64,000 bases of DNA from NCBI RefSeq assembly GCF_002286785.1, contig NZ_MUJY01000062.1, positions 42,501 to 106,500 on the forward strand, given 5' to 3'. Positions within the stretch are counted from its first letter, which is position 1. Each line of letters begins with the position of its first letter. Made by a program: the position numbers and the translations under genes. Under the pieces are notes generated by a model. That model saw nothing but the letters and a program-made list of their open reading frames with translations. It was not told the origin of the DNA and ran no database searches. The stretch is from Pseudomonas sp. PIC25. GTDB taxonomy: Bacteria; Pseudomonadota; Gammaproteobacteria; Pseudomonadales; Pseudomonadaceae. Of this stretch, positions 48,600 to 55,528 are shown in pieces.

Positions 48600-48907
48600 C
48601 AATCGTCCTGGTGATCCTTGAGGATCTGGCCATTGGTGGCGTCGAGCTCCAGGTCCCATTTCACGCCTTGGGCGTCACGCAGTTCGACCTGGTAGATATA
48701 GCGGCCGTACTCCTCTTCCAGCTCGGTTTCCTCGACGGTGGCACCGGGGTGCTTGGCCACGGCGGCGGCGTTGAGTTTTTCGAAGGACTGGATGGTGCCG
48801 GCGTCGCGCAGCTTCAGCGCCTCGTCCGGGCCGAGGTCGCGGGCCTGGGCGATGCTCGCGGTAGCGGCAAGGGCGGCAGTGGCGAAAAGGGCTGTCAGTT
48901 TGTTCAT
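48599..48907 (-). CDS. PepSY-like periplasmic protein (first of two, operon leader)
   Basis: The 102-residue protein has a signal peptide with cleavage near SIAQA (MNKLTALFATAALAATASIA) and a PepSY-like domain: DLGPDEALKLRDAGTIQSFEKLNAAAVAKHPG, then YQVELRDAQGVKWDLELDATNGQILKDHQDD. ATG at 48907 is supported by GAGGAG upstream. It is the first gene of the cluster and lies 50-70 bases after a putative BqsR site, so it should be strongly induced by the system. Its paralogue follows immediately, showing a tandem duplication. Confidence 0.88.
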   Translation of the reverse strand: MNKLTALFATAALAATASIAQARDLGPDEALKLRDAGTIQSFEKLNAAAVAKHPGATVEETELEEEYGRYIYQVELRDAQGVKWDLELDATNGQILKDHQDD

Positions 48908-48950
48908 GGTGATTCTCCTCACGGGATTGGTTTCGACGTGTTCAGGTTAT

Positions 48951-48975
48951 TCAAGCGGACTTAAGCCAACCTGAA
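48951..48975 (-). promoter_or_regulatory. Putative BqsR binding site upstream of the PepSY-bqsRS operon
   Basis: Read on the minus strand, TTCAG-GTTGGC-TTAAG gives TTAAG-type half sites six bases apart with one mismatch to the BqsR consensus TTAAG-N6-TTAAG. On the plus strand TCAAG-CGGAC-TTAAG shows a second tandem arrangement with N5. The site lies 44-68 bases before the first gene. Confidence 0.6.
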
Positions 48976-49084
48976 TTTCCCTCGCGCCGTTCGATCACCC
49001 TGTTGCCCATCATTCATCCGCTGAAGCCACTTGGCCGCCCACCATTGCCCTCTATAATCGCTGCCTTGTGCGATGGAGGCCAGT

Positions 49085-50164
49085 ATGAGCGCCGTTCAGA
49101 TCAAATTCCCCGCCCTGACTCTGCGTGCCGGACAACGTGCCGCCGCGCGCATCCGCGAACGCGGCCTGACGCCCACCGACGTCGGTATCCTTCCCGGCGC
49201 GGCCGGCGGACCCAAGGCGCTGGGTATCCAGGGCCTGGACCTGGCGCTGTTCGGCGACTGGCTGCCCCGTGCGCCGCGGGAACGCTCGCTGATCGGCGCC
49301 TCGATCGGCTCCTGGCGCTTCGCCAGTGTCTGCCTGCCGAATGCCGCGGCCGGTATCCGCCGCCTCGGCGAGTTGTATACCGCGCAACGCTTCGCCAAAG
49401 GCGTGACCATGGCCGAGGTCAGCCGCAGTTGCGTGCGCATGCTGGATGAGCTGCTCGACGGCCGTGACGCGGACATCCTCGCCAACCCGCACTACCGGCT
49501 GAACGTGGTGGTGGTGAAGAGTCATGGCCTGCTCGCCCACGACCAGCGCGGCACGCTCGGCCTGGGGCTGTCCTCGGTGATCGGCAATAACCTGCTGGGC
49601 CGCCCGCGCCTGGCCAGGCACTTCGAACGGATCATCCTCCACGACGAACGCCTGCCGCCGCCGCTGGCGCCGCTGAACGACTTCCCCTCACGCTTCCTCG
49701 CCCTGGACACCGGCAACCTGCGGCATGCCCTGCTCGCCTCCGGCTCCATTCCGATGGTCATGGAGGGCGTGCGCGACATCCCCGGCGCCGGCCCCGGCAC
49801 CTACCGCGATGGCGGTTTGCTCGACTACCACCTGGACCTGCCCTACCGCGGCGACGACATCGTGCTCTACCCGCACTTCACTGACCGGGTCATCCCCGGC
49901 TGGTTCGACAAGGGACTGCCCTGGCGCCGTGGCTGTACCACGCGCCTGCAGGATGTACTGCTGGTTTCGCCGTCCCGCGAGTACCTGGCCCGCCTGCCCC
50001 ACGGCAAGCTGCCGGACCGCAAGGACTTCACCCGCTACCTGGGCGACGATGCCGGACGCGAGCGCTACTGGCGCAAGGCGATGGACGAAAGCCAGCGTCT
50101 CGGCGACGAGTTCCTCGAACTGGTGGAAAGCGGTCGCCTCGGAGAACGATTGTTGCCGCTCTGA
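49085..50164 (+). CDS. Patatin-like protein
   Basis: The 359-residue protein has a patatin core: the glycine-rich loop GILPGAAGGPKALGIQGLDLALFG, GxSxG nucleophile elbow GASIGSWRFAS and the Asp-Gly of YRDGGLLDYHLDLP. The first loop is the divergent GAAGGPK form instead of the usual GGGxRG, so it is a separate subgroup from the RssA-like protein at 24433. No signal peptide. ATG at 49085 follows GGAGG; an ATG four codons earlier is possible. It probably hydrolyses acyl esters of phospholipids. It lies 36 bases before another hydrolase gene, so the two may be cotranscribed. Confidence 0.87.
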   Translation: MSAVQIKFPALTLRAGQRAAARIRERGLTPTDVGILPGAAGGPKALGIQGLDLALFGDWLPRAPRERSLIGASIGSWRFASVCLPNAAAGIRRLGELYTAQRFAKGVTMAEVSRSCVRMLDELLDGRDADILANPHYRLNVVVVKSHGLLAHDQRGTLGLGLSSVIGNNLLGRPRLARHFERIILHDERLPPPLAPLNDFPSRFLALDTGNLRHALLASGSIPMVMEGVRDIPGAGPGTYRDGGLLDYHLDLPYRGDDIVLYPHFTDRVIPGWFDKGLPWRRGCTTRLQDVLLVSPSREYLARLPHGKLPDRKDFTRYLGDDAGRERYWRKAMDESQRLGDEFLELVESGRLGERLLPL

Positions 50165-50200
50165 TCCCCGATCCCTCCCGGCACCGACCAAGGAAGATGC

Positions 50201-51031
50201 ATGAAACTGGCAGTGGCGATCATTCATGGCATCGGTCCCAAGCTGGACCGGCAGGATGAAGAAGGACAATACGAATACGCCCAGGGCCTGATCCGGGGCA
50301 TTCGCCGGCAGCTCGGCGAGGAAGCCGGGCAGATCGTCTTCCGCAGCCTGTTCTGGGCCAGCGTGATGGACGAACGCGAGCACGACTTCCTCGACAGCCT
50401 GGACAACCAACCGGTCACCTGGCGCTGGCTGCGCCGGCTGGTGACGCTGTTCCTCGGCGACGCCAGCGGCTACCGCAAGGTCAGCCAGGCCTACGACGAC
50501 ACCTATGAGCAGGTCCACCAGCGCGTGCGCCAGGGCATCTATGCCCTGCGCGCCGAGGTCGGCCCTGACACTCCATTGGTGGTGCTCGCACATTCGCTCG
50601 GTGGGCACATCTTTTCCAACTTCGTCTGGGACCAGCAGAAGCTCAACGAGACGTCGAGCCGCCCGGACGACCCGTTTCTCGCCCTGGAAACGCTGGCCGG
50701 GCTGGTCACCTTCGGCTGCAATATCCCGCTGTTCACCTTCGCTTACGACAAGGTGGTGCCGATCCGCTTCCCCGGCGACCACCTGACCCCAGCCGTGCGC
50801 GAGCAGGCACGCTGGCTGAACTACTACGCCCCGGCCGACCCGCTGGGTTATCCGCTGCGCACCCTGCCCAGCTACGCGGCGGTGGTCAACGAAGACCATG
50901 CCTGGCCCGCCGGCGCCTGGTACAAACGACACACGCCCCTGAGCCACATGGAATACTGGCGCGATCCGGGATTTCACCGCTATGTGGCGAACTACCTGCG
51001 CCAGTTGCTGCCCGCGTGCATCGACGAATGA
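50201..51031 (+). CDS. Lipase-like alpha/beta hydrolase
   Basis: The 276-residue protein starts MKLAVAIIHGIGPKLDRQ, where HGIG is the oxyanion motif, and has the elbow VVLAHSLGGHIFSNFVWDQQ and a terminal His candidate in RHTPLSHMEYW. The AHSLGG form is typical of lipase-class proteins. No signal peptide, so it is likely cytoplasmic. From memory P. aeruginosa has a probable lipase gene (PA1615) next to gpsA, consistent with this neighbourhood. The substrate is unknown. Confidence 0.82.
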   Translation: MKLAVAIIHGIGPKLDRQDEEGQYEYAQGLIRGIRRQLGEEAGQIVFRSLFWASVMDEREHDFLDSLDNQPVTWRWLRRLVTLFLGDASGYRKVSQAYDDTYEQVHQRVRQGIYALRAEVGPDTPLVVLAHSLGGHIFSNFVWDQQKLNETSSRPDDPFLALETLAGLVTFGCNIPLFTFAYDKVVPIRFPGDHLTPAVREQARWLNYYAPADPLGYPLRTLPSYAAVVNEDHAWPAGAWYKRHTPLSHMEYWRDPGFHRYVANYLRQLLPACIDE

Positions 51032-51041
51032 GGGGATGGCC

Positions 51042-51225
51042 GTAGGCGAACACGGCAACCCTTCGGGTTGCTCGGGCGAATGAATTCGCCCCTACGGTCG
51101 AGGTTCGGACGCAACCCTTTGTAGGAGTGAGCTCTGCTCGCGAATGGACCACACAAAAGCTTCGCCAGCAGAGCTGGCTCCTACGGAAAAGCATTCGGCC
51201 GGCCTGTAGGGCGAATTCATTCGCC
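51042..51225. repeat. Cluster of REP-like palindromic elements
   Basis: Several nested inverted repeats fill this spacer. GGGCGAAT-GA-ATTCGCCC (51074-51091) is preceded by a GCAACCC/GGGTTGC hairpin (51055-51071). The pair GTAGGAG...AGCTCTGCT (from 51121) and AGCAGAGCTGGCTCCTAC (to 51184) face each other. GGCGAAT-TC-ATTCGCC (51210-51225) is a reversed copy of the first element, including the flanking GTAGG/CCTAC. This is the pattern of Pseudomonas REP/BIME sequences, often found between convergent genes. No RAYT transposase is in the window. Confidence 0.8.
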
Positions 51226-51255
51226 AAGGACCGCGCAGCAGCCCCTCCCCCCGGA

Positions 51256-51684
51256 CTATTTGTCCACCGGCACGATGGCCATGGTCAGGCGCGAGATGCA
51301 ACTGGGCTTGCCGTCGTCGCCGGACAGGCGGATATCCCAGACATGGGTGGTCCGCCCCAGATGCACCGCACGGGCCACCGCAGTGACCCGTCCGCTGCGC
51401 ACACCACGCAGGTGATTGGCGTTCACCTCGAGGCCGACGCAGCGGTATCGGCTGCTGTCGATGCACAGGAAACTGGCGGTGGAGCCGAGGGTTTCCGCCA
51501 GCACCACCGACGCGCCGCCATGCAGCAGGCCATAGGGTTGGTGGGTGCGCCGGTCCACCGGCATGCTGGCGGTGAGAGACTCGTCATCGAAGGTTTCGAA
51601 ACGGATGTCCAGTTGTTCGCCGATGGTGTTCGTCAAGGTGGCGTTGAGCTGTTCCAGATCGGGGGGCTGGCGCCATAGGCTCAT
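51256..51684 (-). CDS. PaaI/YdiI-family hotdog thioesterase
   Basis: The 142-residue protein has the hotdog signature of the PaaI/MenI group: ASMPVDRRTHQPYGLLHGGASVVLAETLGSTAS, with the HGG loop and catalytic Glu in the following helix, then VGLEVNANHLRGVRSGRVTAVARAVHLGRTTHVWDIRL. It hydrolyses aryl- or acyl-CoA esters. The ATG follows GGAGAAG. It lies 28 bases after the acyl-CoA synthetase gene on the same strand and is very likely cotranscribed with it. Confidence 0.92.
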   Translation of the reverse strand: MSLWRQPPDLEQLNATLTNTIGEQLDIRFETFDDESLTASMPVDRRTHQPYGLLHGGASVVLAETLGSTASFLCIDSSRYRCVGLEVNANHLRGVRSGRVTAVARAVHLGRTTHVWDIRLSGDDGKPSCISRLTMAIVPVDK

Positions 51685-51712
51685 GGGCTTCTCCTTCGGT
51701 GCAGTCGGGTGA

Positions 51713-53380
51713 TCATTCGTGCCAGAGTATCGCCTCACCACGGGCGATCCACTCAGGGATACGCGGCCCGTAGGCCCCCTCCACCACGTTCCGCTTGATC
51801 TTCAGTGTCGGGGTGAGGAAACCGTTGTCCACGGCCCAGGCGTCCTTGACCAGCACCAACCCGAGCAGCCGCTCATGCTTGTCCAAGGCGGCGTTCACCT
51901 CTTCGAGCAGCTCGCGCAGGCTCTGCTCCAGCACCGAACGCGCGCCGTTCGCCGCCTCCTGACGACCGACGTCGGAGAGCACGCAGAGCGCCATGGGCTG
52001 CGGCAGGCCGTCGCCGACCACGCAAACCTGCTCCAGGCGCGAATGTACCGCCAAGCGGTTTTCGATGGGCGCCGGGGCGACGTACTTGCCCTTGCTGGTC
52101 TTGAAGATTTCCTTGATCCGTCCAGTCAGGCGCAGATAGCCCTCGGCATCCACCTCGCCCTTGTCGCCAGTGCGCAGGAAACCGTCCTCGGTGAGAGCCT
52201 CGGCAGTCTTCTGCGGGTCCTTGTAGTAGCCCTGCATGGTCGCGCCGCTGCGCACCAGCACCTCGCCCTCCTCGCTGATACGCACCTCGACGCCCGGGTT
52301 GGCCTGGCCGATCCAGCCGTGCTTCTGCTTGCCCGGCCGGCAGATGTGAGAGTAACCGGCGTTCTCGGTCATGCCATAGACCTCGAGCACATCCAGGCCC
52401 AGGCGCCGGTACCAGTCAAGCAGCGCCTCCGGTACCGGTGCCGCCCCGCAGACCGCGTAGCGCACCGCATCCAGCCCCAGGCCGGCGAGCACTTTGTGAC
52501 CGACCCGCGGGCCGAGCAGCGGCAAGCGTAGGAGAAAGTCCAGGCGTTTCGCCGGCATTTTCGAGTAGACGCCCATCTGGAATTTGGTCCAGATCCGCGG
52601 CACGCCGAAGAACACCGTGGGCCGCGCACGGCGCAGGTCCTCGATGAAGGTGTCCAGGCTCTCGGCGAAGAAGATCGTCTGCCCGGCATAGATCGACGAC
52701 AGCTCGACGAACATACGCTCGGCCACATGGCACAGCGGCAGGTAGGACAGCAGCCGGTCGTTCTCGCCAACACCGAACAGCTCGGTGGCGTGGCTGGCGG
52801 CGAAGCCGAAGTTGGCGAAGGTGTGCATCACCCCTTTCGGCGCCCCGGTGGTGCCGGAGGTATAGATGAGTGTGGCCAGGCGATCGGCGGCGGGCCGGGG
52901 GTCGTCCTGGATCGGCGCGCAGGCCTGCAGGTCGCTCCACAGATAGTCGAAACGCCCTTCGGGGCGCATCGGCATGCCCACCGTGGGCACCCCCTCGGGA
53001 ACACCCGGCGCCATGCTCGGCCAGTCGTCCAGCTTGCCGACGAAAGCGACCACCGCCTCGGCATGCTCCAGCACTTGGCGGACAGAATCGGCGGTGAGGT
53101 TCGGGTAGAGCGGTACGGACACATGGCCGGCCATCCAGATCGCCAGATCGGTGACGATCCAGTGCGCGCAGTTCTTCGAGATAATCGCGATGCGGCTGCC
53201 CTGAGGCAGATCCAAGCCACGCAGCCAGGCGGCGGTACGGCGTGCCTGGTCACCCACGTCGGACCAGCTCAGTTCCTCCACGCGCCCGTCCCCCAGGGGT
53301 TGGACCAGATAGCGTTTGTTCGGGTGACGCACCTCGCGCTCATAGAACAGCTCGAGCGGCAAACGGACGGCATGAGTCAC
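51713..53380 (-). CDS. AMP-dependent acyl-CoA synthetase/ligase
   Basis: The 555-residue enzyme activates a carboxylic acid, probably a fatty acid, as acyl-AMP and then acyl-CoA. Motifs: P-loop LIYTSGTTGAPKGVMHT, AAPVPEALLDWY, YGMTENAGYSHI, GDKGEVDAEGYLRLTGRIKEIFKTSKGKYVAPAPIEN (hinge and A10-like Lys region) and TPTLKIKRN. It resembles long-chain AMP-binding ligases (PF00501). It starts with GTG at 53380, with AAGGAGAAG nine bases before it. A perfect palindrome 34-51 bases upstream suggests control by a TetR-type fatty-acid regulator. The next gene is a thioesterase for the reverse reaction class. Confidence 0.92.
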   Translation of the reverse strand: MTHAVRLPLELFYEREVRHPNKRYLVQPLGDGRVEELSWSDVGDQARRTAAWLRGLDLPQGSRIAIISKNCAHWIVTDLAIWMAGHVSVPLYPNLTADSVRQVLEHAEAVVAFVGKLDDWPSMAPGVPEGVPTVGMPMRPEGRFDYLWSDLQACAPIQDDPRPAADRLATLIYTSGTTGAPKGVMHTFANFGFAASHATELFGVGENDRLLSYLPLCHVAERMFVELSSIYAGQTIFFAESLDTFIEDLRRARPTVFFGVPRIWTKFQMGVYSKMPAKRLDFLLRLPLLGPRVGHKVLAGLGLDAVRYAVCGAAPVPEALLDWYRRLGLDVLEVYGMTENAGYSHICRPGKQKHGWIGQANPGVEVRISEEGEVLVRSGATMQGYYKDPQKTAEALTEDGFLRTGDKGEVDAEGYLRLTGRIKEIFKTSKGKYVAPAPIENRLAVHSRLEQVCVVGDGLPQPMALCVLSDVGRQEAANGARSVLEQSLRELLEEVNAALDKHERLLGLVLVKDAWAVDNGFLTPTLKIKRNVVEGAYGPRIPEWIARGEAILWHE

Positions 53381-53413
53381 TGGGTCTTCTCCTTTGTTGT
53401 TCTTGTAGGGTCA

Positions 53414-53431
53414 ACCAAGCACTTGCTTGGT
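53414..53431. promoter_or_regulatory. Palindromic operator upstream of the acyl-CoA synthetase
   Basis: ACCAAGCA-CT-TGCTTGGT is a perfect palindrome with eight-base arms, ending 34 bases before the synthetase start. CAAGC/GCTTG arms are typical of TetR-family repressors of fatty-acid and acyl-CoA genes. No TetR gene is in the window, so the repressor must act in trans. Confidence 0.65.
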
Positions 53432-53507
53432 CGAATATTCCACGCACAAAGGAGCGAAGCAAGTTAAGAAATGTATCGGGATCCGCCACGCTGCTGCGAA
53501 GCCCGGA

Positions 53508-53972
53508 TCAATGGTGTTTCGGGTGATGCAGTTCAGCCAGACGCATCGCTCCGGCCAGGATCATCTCACCCTCCAGTTCGGCGAGACTGGCGGTCTTCAT
53601 CGGCAACGGGTCCTGCCGATGCCCATGGATCAGCAATCCGGCGAGGGTGCCGACGAAGGGCTGGTGGGTCACCAGCAACAGCTCCTCGTCCTCGCGCTCG
53701 GCCAGATACTTCAATGCCTCGCGGGGATCGCTGTCCGGCGTCAGCCAGGGGGCGACACCGACCGCCCCGGCGAACCCCAGTGCCTCGCGCACCAGCTCGG
53801 CGGTCTGCTGGGCCCGCACGTAGGGGCTGGCCAGAATCGCCGAGAGCGGCCGCCCGGCCAGATGCGCGGCCGCTCTCAGCACTTCCTTGCGCCCATGCCT
53901 GGTCAGCTCGCGTTCGGCGTCGGTCGGAGCATGGGGCTCGGCCTCGCCATGACGGAGCAGCCAGAGCCTCAC
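53508..53972 (-). CDS. sixA: Phosphohistidine phosphatase SixA
   Basis: The 154-residue histidine-phosphatase has the RHG motif LWLLRHGEAEPHAPTDAERELTRHGRKEV at the N-terminus and the second His in LLLVTHQPFVGTLAGLL. SixA dephosphorylates phosphohistidine on HPt domains and phosphotransferase proteins. It starts with GTG at 53972, overlapping the stop of the upstream DUF4389 gene (GTGA). Confidence 0.92.
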   Translation of the reverse strand: MRLWLLRHGEAEPHAPTDAERELTRHGRKEVLRAAAHLAGRPLSAILASPYVRAQQTAELVREALGFAGAVGVAPWLTPDSDPREALKYLAEREDEELLLVTHQPFVGTLAGLLIHGHRQDPLPMKTASLAELEGEMILAGAMRLAELHHPKHH

Positions 53973-54316
53973 AGCTTGGGCTCTTCGTCACGCACCGGGC
54001 TGGGCGCCGGGGGAATATCGTGGGGAGCCTCGCCTTCCGGAGCGCGCGGCACCGGCCAATCGGAAAACGGCCAGGGCTTCTCGTCAGTGTGGAAGGTGCC
54101 GAAACGGCCGATCTGCGCCAAGTACTGGCTGAGGCTGTCGCCGAAGTTCATCAGGCTGCCGCTCGGCGCGCCATAGAACAGCCGGTAGCCCAGCTGCAAG
54201 AGGACCACCGCCCCCAGCAACAGCTCGGCCAGTTGCCAGACCAGGGTAAAGATCACCATCCAGAGAATGCGCAGCAGGATGGATTCGCGTTGCAGGTCGT
54301 CGGTGGGTTCGCTCAT
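53969..54316 (-). CDS. DUF4389-type membrane protein
   Basis: The 115-residue protein has one long hydrophobic stretch (about residues 15-45) containing ILLRILWMVIFTLVWQLAELLLGAVVLLQLGYRLFYGAP, which is the core of DUF4389 proteins, then FGDSLSQYLAQIGRFGTFHTDEKPWPFSDWP and an acidic, Pro-rich C-terminus. Function is unknown. It is coupled to sixA by a GTGA overlap and lies 42 bases after gpsA on the same strand, so the three may form one operon. Confidence 0.85.
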   Translation of the reverse strand: MSEPTDDLQRESILLRILWMVIFTLVWQLAELLLGAVVLLQLGYRLFYGAPSGSLMNFGDSLSQYLAQIGRFGTFHTDEKPWPFSDWPVPRAPEGEAPHDIPPAPSPVRDEEPKL

Positions 54317-54358
54317 GGGATAGCTCCTTATCCGTTCCAATCAAGTTAGGCTGCGCGG

Positions 54359-55381
54359 CTAGAAACCGCTGGTGGGAATGAAATCCACGTCCGTCTTCGG
54401 CTCGCCGCGCATCAGGGCCTCAATCACCTGGGCCAGGGTGCGCCCTTCGAAGAGAATGGCATGCAAGCCCGCGACCAGCGGCATGTAGACCTGCAGCTCC
54501 TCGGCCTTGGCCTTGAGCACCTTGAGCGTGTTGACCCCCTCAGCCACTTCGCCGAGCCGCGCCACCGCGTCTTCCAGGCTGAGCCCCTCGCCGAGGGCAT
54601 AGCCGACCTGATAGTTGCGGCTCTTCGGTGAGGAACAGGTGACAATCAGGTCGCCGACCCCGGCCAGGCCGAGGAAGGTCATCGGGTTGGCGCCCAGCTT
54701 CACCGCGAAGCGGGTCATCTCGGCCAGCGCCCGGGTGATCAGCATGCTCTTGGTGTTCTCGCCCATACCCAGGGCCACGGCCATGCCGGAAATGATCGCG
54801 TAGACGTTCTTCAGGGCCCCGCCCAGTTCCACGCCGAAGCGGTCGCGGCTGGCATAGACGCGGAAGGTCCGGCCGTGCAGCACGGCCTGGACGCGCTGGC
54901 AGAGCTCTTCGTCTTCGCTGGCGACCACCGTGGCGGTCAGGGCATGCTCGGCGACCTCCTTGGCCAGGTTGGGCCCGGACAGCACGCCGATGCGCGCCAG
55001 CGGGGCGATTTCCTCGAGAATCTGGCTCATCAGCTTGAAGCTCTGCGCTTCGATGCCCTTGGTGGTGCTCACCAGCAGCTTGCCGGCCAATTGCGCCGCC
55101 AGCGGCTGCAGCACCTGGCGCAACGCACTGGACGGCAGGGCGACGAAGATCAGCTCGCAGGCGACCAGGGTGGCCGGCAGGTCGGTCACCGCCTCCACCG
55201 CCGGATGGATCTTCACGCCTTTCAGGTAACGGGGGTTCTCGCGGTTGCTGCGGATCGCCTCGGCCTGTTCCGGGTCGCGCATCCAGAGCAGGACACGCTG
55301 GCCGTTCTCGGCCAGCAGGTTGGCGATAGCGGTGCCGAAGCTGCCGCCGCCGAGAACCGCGATGGGTTGCTGTGCAGTCAT
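54359..55381 (-). CDS. gpsA: Glycerol-3-phosphate dehydrogenase [NAD(P)+]
   Basis: The 340-residue enzyme reduces dihydroxyacetone phosphate to sn-glycerol 3-phosphate, the backbone for phospholipids. The nucleotide-binding loop is [21 protein letters not shown]; the catalytic Lys is in [26 protein letters not shown] and the substrate region in [28 protein letters not shown] at 55381 ([10 protein letters not shown]) was chosen; upstream in-frame codons have no family similarity. Length equals P. aeruginosa GpsA (340). It is divergent from the TonB-receptor gene. Confidence 0.96.
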   Translation of the reverse strand: MTAQQPIAVLGGGSFGTAIANLLAENGQRVLLWMRDPEQAEAIRSNRENPRYLKGVKIHPAVEAVTDLPATLVACELIFVALPSSALRQVLQPLAAQLAGKLLVSTTKGIEAQSFKLMSQILEEIAPLARIGVLSGPNLAKEVAEHALTATVVASEDEELCQRVQAVLHGRTFRVYASRDRFGVELGGALKNVYAIISGMAVALGMGENTKSMLITRALAEMTRFAVKLGANPMTFLGLAGVGDLIVTCSSPKSRNYQVGYALGEGLSLEDAVARLGEVAEGVNTLKVLKAKAEELQVYMPLVAGLHAILFEGRTLAQVIEALMRGEPKTDVDFIPTSGF

Positions 55382-55528
55382 AACGCATCCATGAGTGACC
55401 ACCGGAGTGGCAGTAGCGGGCATTATACGGAGGCCCGAGCGACCGGCCAGTCGGGATTTTCCGACTGGCAAACGCGCCCGGCTCGGTTAACATGCCGCCA
55501 TCCTGCCACCGCCATAAGACGCTTCGTC

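Noticed and set aside
54875..55528. Upstream extension of the TonB-receptor frame
   Set aside because: The frame runs back through gpsA on the opposite strand without receptor-like sequence. The receptor signal peptide starts at about 55529.
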